Source: Nanobdellota archaeon (lineage in GTDB: Archaea > Nanobdellota > Nanobdellia > Pacearchaeales > GW2011-AR1). Taken from it: a stretch of 9,801 nucleotides of DNA. Positions 1 to 5,649 of this stretch are shown here, piece by piece. The notes beneath the pieces were generated by a model. That model was not told where the DNA came from and made no database searches. It worked only from the letters and a program-made list of their open reading frames with translations. Numbering within the stretch: the first letter of the stretch is position 1; the number at the start of each line of letters is the position of its first letter. The translations under genes were made by a program, and so were the position numbers. The stretch spans positions 1-9,801 of the forward strand of contig JAHIEM010000025.1 of assembly GCA_018901625.1 (NCBI GenBank), in the 5' to 3' direction.

Positions 1-825
1 AAAAAATATGAAAAATCCGAGCTCTGGATAATCATAAACTAAAGAAATAAGATTCCATCCAAGAGGGATACTTTGTATTCCCCCATAGCCTGATCTAAAA
101 GCAAAAGCATTCCCGTAGTAGGCTTGGCTCCAAAGTAAATATGGAGAAATTGTTAAAACAAACAACAAAAGGCTTATCCAAACATTTTTATTTTTTAGGA
201 ATTTAAAGCGATCTGTTACAATCAAAAATAGAAAAATAAACACGCCGTACAGTATTCCTGTTAGTCTGGAAAGGAAAGACAAAGCCACAAGAGGGCCGAT
301 TAGCCAGATGTACCATCTTCCTTTGTTTAGGATGTATCCTTTCCATAAGCAAAAAAATGCAAGAATTCCAAATAAAAAGCCAATGCTATCTGTCCCGAAT
401 CTCATTGAGTAAAATAAGTGTATCCAGGATACTGAAAGAATAAATGAGGCTATTAAAGCAGTTTTCTTGTCATACATTTCTTTGATTAAGAAATAGAAAA
501 AGAGCACTGAAAAGAAAGTAGGAATTATTTCTAAGATAAATTTTATGGGGATATCCGAGAATCCTGTTTTGTATAATAAAAAAGCAAGGAATGGGAATAA
601 TGGGGGTCTTTGGGGATTTATATCGTAAGAGATGTCAAAAGCCCACTTTTTTGCCGTGGACATGTATTCTGCTTCGTCCCACCAGAGTGTTTGAGATTTT
701 GTAATTGAAAAATAGTACAAGAGAATTACTGCAGAGAAAACAAGTATCCCCAATAGTAGCAGGTTATGATTATCTTTAAGCCAAGTTTTAACTTTCTCTT
801 GCCTTGAGCTGACATCATTTTCCAT
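1..825 (-). CDS. GT39/PMT-like polytopic membrane glycosyltransferase (partial, C-terminus missing)
   Basis: The reading frame opens at ATG 825 and stays open for 275 codons to the window edge, so the C-terminal part is missing. A short polar N-terminus (about residues 1-20) precedes a first membrane helix (about 21-40). A loop with WWDEAEY (48-54) and PQRPPLFP (71-78) follows, then further hydrophobic segments (about 97-115, 123-140, 146-162, 172-204, 216-233). An acidic pair in the first extracytoplasmic loop, followed by the RPPLFP-type motif, is the pattern of GT39/PMT_2 (GT-C fold) enzymes. These transfer a sugar from a polyprenyl-phosphate donor on the outer face of the membrane. D50/E51 are the likely catalytic acids. 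FGTDS (143-147) and RLTG (187-190) also fit. The gene starts 15 bases after the stop of the radical SAM gene at 841-2283, so the two are probably cotranscribed; only a weak AGGT precedes the start. Acceptor and donor cannot be read from the sequence. Confidence 0.85.
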   Translation of the reverse strand, partial: MENDVSSRQEKVKTWLKDNHNLLLLGILVFSAVILLYYFSITKSQTLWWDEAEYMSTAKKWAFDISYDINPQRPPLFPFLAFLLYKTGFSDIPIKFILEIIPTFFSVLFFYFLIKEMYDKKTALIASFILSVSWIHLFYSMRFGTDSIGFLFGILAFFCLWKGYILNKGRWYIWLIGPLVALSFLSRLTGILYGVFIFLFLIVTDRFKFLKNKNVWISLLLFVLTISPYLLWSQAYYGNAFAFRSGYGGIQSIPLGWNLISLVYDYPELGFFIFF

Positions 826-840
826 AAAAAGGAATATTAC

Positions 841-2283
841 CTAATGTTTATAAACTTGCTTTATAACTCTGTCGAGGTAATATTTTGGGGATCTTGCAAA
901 GAGCGCAAATATCTTTAGCGGATGAATCTTAAAAAATTTGAATATCATCTGGATTTTTAGTTTTCTTAGTTTTTTTCTTCCAAGAAGGAACAATCTCTTG
1001 AATTCTTCTTTGTCTATATCGTCATCCAGAAGAAGAGGATTTTCTAAATTGTGTGGTGTAAGCAAATTAAAGTTCATTTCTCCATCAACTTTCCCTCTTT
1101 GAATAGCTATTTCCCAAAAAGGGGTGTTTGGAAAAGGGGTGGAAATAAAACTCCAAATGTAATCTGCTTTGTTGTCTATTGCAAAGTCTATGAACTTGAG
1201 GGTTTTCCTCATGTCCTCGAGTTTTTCTCCGGGAGAGCCAAATATCAAACTGCCATAAACAGTAAACCCATATTTTTTGCAAAGAACTATTGCTCTTTTA
1301 TTCATTTCTATGGTTACTGACCCAGACTTCAGCCAGTTTAGAACTCTCTCTGAACCTGATTCAAAACCAAAGTTTACTACTTTAACTTTTAAATCCTTCA
1401 TTGCAAGACATAAAGAATCATTAATCAGATTTGCCCTGGGCTGACATTCAATTCCTTTTATTTTATTCATAACATTCAAATTATCCAGCTCAAGTTTGAT
1501 TTTTTTAAGTCTATCAGAGTTTATTGTGAAAAGATCGTCAAGAATCTTGATGTAGGATGTACGGTATTTTTCTATTGAGTTTTTTATCAATTGAGCAGTA
1601 TATTCTGGGGAGTGAAGACGAAGCTTACCCCAAAAATGGGATGTTGAGCAAAATTTGCATTTATAAGGGCAACCTCTGGATGTAAGTATGAACGCTCTTC
1701 TTGCAACAATATTTGCCCCGGGTATCTCCTGCTCATCAAAATAAGCTTTATTTACAAAATCAAAATTAGGGAGGGGGAGAGTGTCCAAGCTAATTTCTTC
1801 TCTTGGAGAAGTCTTGATAATCTTGTTTTGATTCATAAACAGTATCCCTCTTATTTTTTTGAGGTCTTTTGGGAGGAATTCTCTTTTTTTGAGGTATATG
1901 CTAATTAAATCTGCAAAAGTGTGCTCGCCTTCGCCAAGGACTGCAAGTTCAAAGCAAGAACGAAAAGAATCCGGAAGAGTGGAAATATGCACACCCCCAA
2001 GCATTACTGGAATGTTCAACTGCTTTTTAACATGTTTGGCAAATGCACTCGCTTCCTCATAATGAATAGTCATTGGACCCACCCCGATTATGTCTGGAGC
2101 AAAATTTTGCAATTCTTCTAAAATGTTGTCAAAGTTTTTATCAATTATTTTTATGTTCTTTATTCCTGCTCGTTCACTAAGATATGTCGCAATGTATACC
2201 ATCCCCATCGGGGGGACTCTTTCTGCATCTTTTTGAAATGAAACCAGCGCAATCTTGATGTTTTCTTTAGTTAAACTCTCCAT
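841..2283 (-). CDS. B12-binding-domain radical SAM protein (BchE-like family)
   Basis: The 480-residue protein has the two-part layout of cobalamin-binding radical SAM enzymes. A Rossmann-like N-terminal domain (about 1-150) carries PPMGMVYIATYL (24-35), DIIGVGPMT (64-72), VMLGGVH (93-99) and VLGEGE (115-120). A radical SAM barrel follows (about 195-400) with the 4Fe-4S motif CPYKCKFC (C205, C209, C212). FGFESGSERVL (305-315) and GSLIFGSPGE (344-353) match conserved strands of this family. The N-terminal domain lacks an obvious DxHxxG cobalt ligand, as in many relatives, so actual B12 binding is uncertain. Family members perform methylations, cyclisations and other radical chemistry; the substrate is not predictable here. 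The location, just upstream of a GT39-like gene (15-base gap) and among glycosyltransferases, suggests modification of a glycan, lipid carrier or surface component, but this is inference. A basic C-terminal tail (about 436-480) is typical of the family. Confidence 0.9.
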   Translation of the reverse strand: MESLTKENIKIALVSFQKDAERVPPMGMVYIATYLSERAGIKNIKIIDKNFDNILEELQNFAPDIIGVGPMTIHYEEASAFAKHVKKQLNIPVMLGGVHISTLPDSFRSCFELAVLGEGEHTFADLISIYLKKREFLPKDLKKIRGILFMNQNKIIKTSPREEISLDTLPLPNFDFVNKAYFDEQEIPGANIVARRAFILTSRGCPYKCKFCSTSHFWGKLRLHSPEYTAQLIKNSIEKYRTSYIKILDDLFTINSDRLKKIKLELDNLNVMNKIKGIECQPRANLINDSLCLAMKDLKVKVVNFGFESGSERVLNWLKSGSVTIEMNKRAIVLCKKYGFTVYGSLIFGSPGEKLEDMRKTLKFIDFAIDNKADYIWSFISTPFPNTPFWEIAIQRGKVDGEMNFNLLTPHNLENPLLLDDDIDKEEFKRLFLLGRKKLRKLKIQMIFKFFKIHPLKIFALFARSPKYYLDRVIKQVYKH

Positions 2284-2311
2284 TTTGTCCTGGAATTTAG
2301 AAAAAATGGGG

Positions 2312-2319
2312 ATATAAAA
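2312..2319 (-). promoter_or_regulatory. Probable TATA box for the B12-type radical SAM gene
   Basis: On the minus strand TTTTATAT lies at -36 to -29 from ATG 2283. With the usual 22-29 base distance from box to transcript start, this predicts a leader of only about 7 bases, too short for a normal ribosome binding site. It is the best T/A box in the 113-base gap to the GT9 gene. Confidence 0.5.
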
Positions 2320-2354
2320 AGATTATGGTGATATTTCTCTAGAAACTGAATGTT

Positions 2355-2393
2355 CTCAGGATAAAAAGATATCTTGCATTATTATATCCTGAG
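2355..2393. repeat. 9-bp perfect inverted repeat directly after the GT9 stop codon
   Basis: CTCAGGATA (2355-2363) and TATCCTGAG (2385-2393) are exact reverse complements with a 21-base loop. The loop region contains the palindrome AAGATATCTT (2366-2375). The repeat begins three bases after the TAA of the GT9 gene on the minus strand, where the transcript also carries a U-rich run (CTTTTTATC, from 2368 down to 2360). It could mark the 3' end of the GT9 mRNA or be a protein-binding site upstream of the radical SAM promoter. Archaeal termination relies mainly on U-runs, so the stem may be incidental. Confidence 0.4.
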
Positions 2394-2396
2394 TTT

Positions 2397-3383
2397 TTAT
2401 TTCTTTTTATCAATCGCTTTTAAAACATCTTCAGCAGAAATGCTTTTTACTAATTCTTCCGAATATTGGTCTGATTTTTCTGGAAAAAAATCTTTCAAAA
2501 GAGGAGAAACTATCTTCTTTAGCAAGCCATAGTCTTCCGCCTCATCTGGAGAAGTACAGAAAAATAACCCTATTGTGGGTTTTTTAAGAGCAAGAGAAAC
2601 ATGAAGTGAAAGAGAGTCTGAACAAACCATTTGCTTGCATAATGAAACAAGAGAGGCAAATTCCTTCAAGGTATTTTTGGGGTTATTAATGAAGATTTTT
2701 ACTCCTTGCCTTTTCAGTTCTTCTGCTAGCTTTTTATTTTTGTCTTTTTCATTTGGACCTGCAAAAAGCAATATTTCAAAGCCTTTTGACTTTGCTTTAA
2801 GAATGAATTCTTTTAAATTGTCTAAATGCCATGCCTTTGAAGGCCATCTTGCACTTGCTCCAAGATGAATTCCAAGCAGTTTATTTGAGTCTATATTGTT
2901 CTCTCTAAGAAATTTGTTAGCATAATCTGAATCTTTTTTGTTAAGGTAGATTGGGCAGTGATTCTGCTTGTAGTCTAGCTCAGCTACATCAAACATCATC
3001 TGTTGATAGGATTTTTTGTTTGATTTTTTTAGTTCATCATCAAATAATGTGTTTAGGTAGTATTCTGCTGAGATGTTAAAAGCTGCTGCGTAGTCTCCTT
3101 CTTTATAAAATCCGTATTTTTTATCTGCTTTTATTTCTGAAGCAAGTTTAGTTGCTTCATCATCAATATCAAAGTTATAGAGGACATCAAATTCTTCAGA
3201 AATGTTGCAGGGGATTGTGATTACTTTTGTTATATATGGGTTTCCTTCAAATACCTCTAGAGATTCTGGTTTGGTAATCCAACATACTTCTGATTCCGGA
3301 TATCTTTCTTTTATAGCTGGAAGAATAGAAAGAGTTCTTACTACATCTCCTAATGCTCCAAGCTTGATGATAATAATCTTCAT
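2397..3383 (-). CDS. GT9-family (heptosyltransferase-like) glycosyltransferase
   Basis: The 328-residue protein has the full GT9 layout (GT-B fold). The N-terminus contains IIIKLGALGDVVRTL (4-18), the glycine-rich start of this family, followed by LPAIKERYP (21-29). The inter-domain region has LGIHLGASARWPSKAWH (170-186), matching the family's nucleotide-sugar contact region. FAGPNEKD (207-214) and CSDSLSLHVSLALKKPTIGLF (254-274) complete the C-terminal donor-binding domain. Bacterial relatives transfer ADP-heptose to lipopolysaccharide. Archaea have no LPS, so the donor here is unknown and the heptosyltransferase name should not be taken literally. It is a soluble or membrane-associated cytoplasmic enzyme with no transmembrane segment. 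The start at 3383 is fixed by a TATA box 22-29 bases upstream and by the canonical MKIIIIKLG beginning. It is transcribed divergently from the NDT-like gene across a 33-base gap. Confidence 0.9.
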   Translation of the reverse strand: MKIIIIKLGALGDVVRTLSILPAIKERYPESEVCWITKPESLEVFEGNPYITKVITIPCNISEEFDVLYNFDIDDEATKLASEIKADKKYGFYKEGDYAAAFNISAEYYLNTLFDDELKKSNKKSYQQMMFDVAELDYKQNHCPIYLNKKDSDYANKFLRENNIDSNKLLGIHLGASARWPSKAWHLDNLKEFILKAKSKGFEILLFAGPNEKDKNKKLAEELKRQGVKIFINNPKNTLKEFASLVSLCKQMVCSDSLSLHVSLALKKPTIGLFFCTSPDEAEDYGLLKKIVSPLLKDFFPEKSDQYSEELVKSISAEDVLKAIDKKK

Positions 3384-3388
3384 AAAGC

Positions 3389-3396
3389 TTATTAAT
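3389..3396 (+). promoter_or_regulatory. Probable TATA box for the NDT-like gene
   Basis: TTATTAAT lies at -28 to -21 from ATG 3417, the spacing expected for a leaderless archaeal transcript. It is weaker than the opposing box at 3405-3412 and sits only 6-13 bases upstream of the GT9 start on the other strand. Confidence 0.5.
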
Positions 3397-3404
3397 GAGG
3401 GGAG

Positions 3405-3412
3405 ATTATAAA
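3405..3412 (-). promoter_or_regulatory. TATA box for the GT9 gene
   Basis: On the minus strand TTTATAAT lies at -29 to -22 from ATG 3383, close to the archaeal consensus and at the leaderless spacing. It overlaps the region just upstream of the NDT-like start codon, so the two core promoters interleave. Confidence 0.65.
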
Positions 3413-3416
3413 GATT

Positions 3417-3842
3417 ATGAAAAAGAAAATCAAAGTATATATTGCCGGCCCGTTATGCACTCAGAAAGAAAGAGAGTTTCTTGAAGAGATTGATAGATTA
3501 TGCAAGAAAATGAGAATTGAAACTTTCCTTCCGCACAGAGAATGTGGATTATGGAAAGAGGGTAAAAATGTAAGAGAAATAGCTCTTGGAGATTTAAAGG
3601 GATTTGAGAATTGTGACTTTTTAATTGCAAATTTGAATGGATTTAATGTGGGTGCAGGAACTGCCTGGGAAATGGGATATGCTTATGCTAAGAAAATTCC
3701 AGTAATTGCTTTGAAAACTGACAGAAATCCTAAAAAATCAATTGAAGAAGTAAGCGCAATAATTTCAGGATTAACCAAGATAACGACAAGTTTTAGGGAA
3801 TTAGAAAGTGAGATTAGGAAACTAATCAAGAGGCTTGGTTGA
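3417..3842 (+). CDS. Nucleoside 2-deoxyribosyltransferase-like protein (PF05014 family)
   Basis: The 141-residue length is normal for this single-domain Rossmann-like family. Seen motifs are YIAGPL near the N-terminus (8-13), a central acidic residue in CDFLIANL (D67), and GTAWEMGYAYA (81-91), in which E85 aligns with the catalytic nucleophile glutamate. IPVIAL (94-99) forms the following strand. Family members cleave or transfer the deoxyribose of nucleosides (NDT) or hydrolyse deoxynucleoside monophosphates (DNPH1/Rcl). Which activity applies cannot be decided here. The protein is probably cytosolic, in purine/pyrimidine salvage. There is no Shine-Dalgarno signal, and a T/A box at -28 to -21 suggests leaderless translation from this ATG. 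Its last 21 bases overlap the end of the convergent GT2 gene. It has no evident functional link to the surrounding glycan genes. Confidence 0.8.
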   Translation: MKKKIKVYIAGPLCTQKEREFLEEIDRLCKKMRIETFLPHRECGLWKEGKNVREIALGDLKGFENCDFLIANLNGFNVGAGTAWEMGYAYAKKIPVIALKTDRNPKKSIEEVSAIISGLTKITTSFRELESEIRKLIKRLG

Positions 3843-4727
3843 TTCTATTTCATTATCGCGCCAGCCATCGCTGTATTCCTGTTTCTTTTTCATATCACTA
3901 AATGCCTTCAGATAGATATAAAGTCTTGCAAAGTAAAACTCTATTGCCCAAAAGAACTGACTGAAGCTTCTTACACTAACTATGGGGGCAAACATTCCTT
4001 CCCTCACTTCATTCCAAAATGTTTTTGTTCTTGGCATTTCTGGAAAAAGCTTTGAATAATTTTCATGGCCCTTTATGTTTCTGATTTTCTGAAGCTTGTA
4101 ATCTTTCCAGTTGCTTGGATTTTTGACATAAACCTCTACTTCTGGAAGATACTTAATTTTATATCCTTTTTTCCAGAATAAGTATGCGATTATGCCATCC
4201 TCACTTCCCTCAAGAGGAAAGTCTGAAATCACATTTTTTCTTATTGCAAAAAGATAGCCTGAGCATTCAAAGAATTTTTTTTCGTTTGAGAGCCTTTTTC
4301 TTGTTTTGTCTATTCCAGAAAATGCAACACTTGCCCAGAAGCCGTATTTTGTATCTTTTGGGTCTATTGAAACAGGTTTTGCTGTGACACAACCTACTTC
4401 TTTATCTTTGAATGCTTCTGTGATTTTTTCAACAGCATTTTCAGAAACGTAAACATCTCCATCAGTCAGAATGAAAAAATCGTCTTTGTTGTTTGAGGCA
4501 AGTTTACTAAAAAGAAGATTCAAAGCATAGCTTTTTCCTTCTCCCGGGTCAAGGAAGAAACCAATGTTTTTATTATGAACATTCTGTTTTAAAAAATCCT
4601 TAACTTCTGGAAAAGGATCGCAGACAATTATCTTAAATTCTTGCTTTATTTTCTGGTTGAGAAAAGAGTTAATAGCCCTCAGAGTGGCTTTTGGCTCATT
4701 ATATGAAGTTATGATTATATGTATCAT
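3822..4727 (-). CDS. GT2-family glycosyltransferase
   Basis: The 301-residue protein begins with the GT-A nucleotide-binding pattern IHIIITSYNEPKATLRAINS (2-21). GEGKSYALN (62-70) and ILTDGDVYVS (86-95) follow; DGD (89-91) is the DxD metal and nucleotide-sugar site. GCVTAKP (112-118), ECSGYLFAIRK (154-164) and SEDG (175-178, with E176/D177 as the candidate catalytic acids) fit processive-type GT2 enzymes. The later QKIRN (213-217) resembles a degenerate QxxRW. No strong multi-helix membrane anchor is seen, only an aromatic-rich patch (about 254-277), so it may be peripheral to the membrane. It probably adds a sugar from a nucleotide donor to a lipid-linked or surface glycan. The start codon overlaps the stop of the IF5A-like gene (ATGA at 4724-4727), indicating translational coupling. 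The 3' end overlaps the NDT-like gene by 21 bases on the opposite strand. Confidence 0.88.
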   Translation of the reverse strand: MIHIIITSYNEPKATLRAINSFLNQKIKQEFKIIVCDPFPEVKDFLKQNVHNKNIGFFLDPGEGKSYALNLLFSKLASNNKDDFFILTDGDVYVSENAVEKITEAFKDKEVGCVTAKPVSIDPKDTKYGFWASVAFSGIDKTRKRLSNEKKFFECSGYLFAIRKNVISDFPLEGSEDGIIAYLFWKKGYKIKYLPEVEVYVKNPSNWKDYKLQKIRNIKGHENYSKLFPEMPRTKTFWNEVREGMFAPIVSVRSFSQFFWAIEFYFARLYIYLKAFSDMKKKQEYSDGWRDNEIESTKPLD

Positions 4728-4918
4728 TGTATATCAAATGGGTAATCTTCAGGTCTTACCAGAACAATCTTCTCGTTTCCAGGAGTTATTATTACTAGTC
4801 TTGCCTTTCTTTTTCCTTGCTTGCCTATGTCTGAAAGCTCTAAGCTTTCTACAATGCATGTTTGGTCTGCCACTAAAATTTTATCCTTTTTCTTTAGGTC
4901 TTTTGCCTGCTTCTTCAT
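4724..4918 (-). CDS. Stand-alone IF5A/EF-P N-terminal-domain-like small protein
   Basis: The 64-residue protein aligns by eye with the N-terminal SH3-like (KOW-like) domain of archaeal aIF5A. LKKKDKILVADQTC (8-21) matches the LKxGxxVxIDxxPC segment. The loop IGKQGKRKAR (31-40) matches the PGKHGxAKAR loop, and the end EKIVLVRPEDYPFDI (49-63) matches the strand that closes the domain. K33 falls on the lysine that becomes hypusine in true IF5A. The C-terminal OB-fold domain (about 65 residues in IF5A) is absent, and the stop codon is immediate, so this is a natural single-domain protein and not an edge artefact. Function is unknown; ribosome or RNA binding is an inference from fold. It starts a two-gene unit with the GT2 gene (4-base ATGA overlap). 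It is divergent from queC and shares a central T/A box that predicts leaderless mRNA. Confidence 0.7.
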   Translation of the reverse strand: MKKQAKDLKKKDKILVADQTCIVESLELSDIGKQGKRKARLVIITPGNEKIVLVRPEDYPFDIQ

Positions 4919-4939
4919 GGAAATTAGAACAGAAAGACA

Positions 4940-4947
4940 TTTAAAAA
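4940..4947. promoter_or_regulatory. Shared TATA box between the IF5A-like gene and queC
   Basis: TTTAAAAA lies at -29 to -22 from queC ATG 4969. Its complement TTTTTAAA lies at -29 to -22 from ATG 4918 on the minus strand. The 50-base gap is therefore symmetric about this one box. No other good T/A box at a suitable distance is present for either gene. Confidence 0.65.
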
Positions 4948-4968
4948 GATTATCAAACTAAGTTTCAT

Positions 4969-5649
4969 ATGAAGAAAGCTATTGTGCTTTGCTCAGGAGG
5001 AATTGATTCTGTAACAACTGCGTATTATGCTAAAAAGAAACTTAGATACTCTGAAATCCTTATTTTGTTTTTTAATTATAATCAGAAATCGCTTAAACGG
5101 GAAAGAGAGTGCTCAAGGGAATGCGCACGGAAATTGGGAGCTAAATTTAGTGAGATTGATTTGAGATGGCTTGGAAACATATCCATTTCTTTAATAAATA
5201 AGAAAGGAAAAATAAAAAAAATTGAAAGAAAGGAACTGAGAAACACAAAAGGAGAATCAGAGAGGTATTATGTCCCGTGCAGGAACACTATTTTTTTGAA
5301 TTACGCTCTGGCTTTGGCTGAATCTCTCAATATCAAGAACAGAGAGAAATATGATATTTTCGTTGGATTTAAGAATGAAGGAAAAGAGAGTTTTCCTGAC
5401 ACAACTCCTGAATTTGTTAAAAAGATGAATGAGCTTTCCAGAATTTCAACAAAAGGATTCAGGATTATTGCTCCTTTTATTGAGAAAGATAAGGAAGACA
5501 TTATTTTAATTGGAAATGAGGTTGGAGTTGATTTTAGGGATACGCATTCATGCTATGTTCAAAACAAACATTGTGGAAGATGTTTAGCTTGTATGTTGAG
5601 AAAAGAAGGGTTTTACTGGGCTAATCTCAAAGATACCACAGAATACTAA
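4969..5649 (+). CDS. queC: QueC-like 7-cyano-7-deazaguanine (preQ0) synthase
   Basis: The 226-residue protein has the usual QueC length and features. The PP-loop ATPase motif SGGIDS (9-14) lies in a first strand AIVLCSGGIDS. FNYNQ (35-39) and VPCRNTIFLNYALALAE (102-118) follow, then FPDTTPEF (142-149), close to the family YPDCRPEF. The C-terminal zinc site THSCY with CGRCLAC gives C195, C202, C205 and C208. QueC converts 7-carboxy-7-deazaguanine to preQ0 using ATP and ammonia. In archaea preQ0 is inserted into tRNA at G15 on the way to archaeosine. VPCRN replaces the more usual VPGRN/VPARN, a mild oddity. No other pathway gene (queD, queE, folE, tgt) lies in the window. The transcript looks leaderless from the shared box at 4940-4947. 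The stop overlaps the convergent GT4 stop by 4 bases. Confidence 0.92.
   Translation: MKKAIVLCSGGIDSVTTAYYAKKKLRYSEILILFFNYNQKSLKRERECSRECARKLGAKFSEIDLRWLGNISISLINKKGKIKKIERKELRNTKGESERYYVPCRNTIFLNYALALAESLNIKNREKYDIFVGFKNEGKESFPDTTPEFVKKMNELSRISTKGFRIIAPFIEKDKEDIILIGNEVGVDFRDTHSCYVQNKHCGRCLACMLRKEGFYWANLKDTTEY

Noticed and set aside
1051..1320. Plus-strand open frame of 89 codons
   Set aside because: It lies wholly inside the well-supported radical SAM gene on the other strand, has no recognisable domain and no promoter box.
2355..2398. Hairpin followed by TTTTT on the plus strand, resembling a bacterial intrinsic terminator
   Set aside because: No plus-strand gene ends before it; both flanking genes are on the minus strand. 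The T-run belongs to the GT9 stop region read from the other strand.
3417..3842. NDT-like protein as a defence or toxin effector
   Set aside because: There is no partner antitoxin or sensor gene nearby, and the motifs match ordinary nucleoside salvage enzymes.
4657..4944. Plus-strand open frame of 95 codons covering the IF5A-like gene
   Set aside because: Its hydrophobic translation comes from reading the antisense of Lys/Glu-rich codons, it has no promoter box, and it conflicts with the IF5A-like and GT2 genes linked by an ATGA overlap.
4969..5649. QueC-like protein as part of an anti-phage system (Qat or type IV CBASS, or a 7-deazaguanine DNA modification cluster)
   Set aside because: None of the partner genes is nearby, and the protein has normal QueC length, PP-loop and zinc site. 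Housekeeping preQ0 synthesis is simpler.
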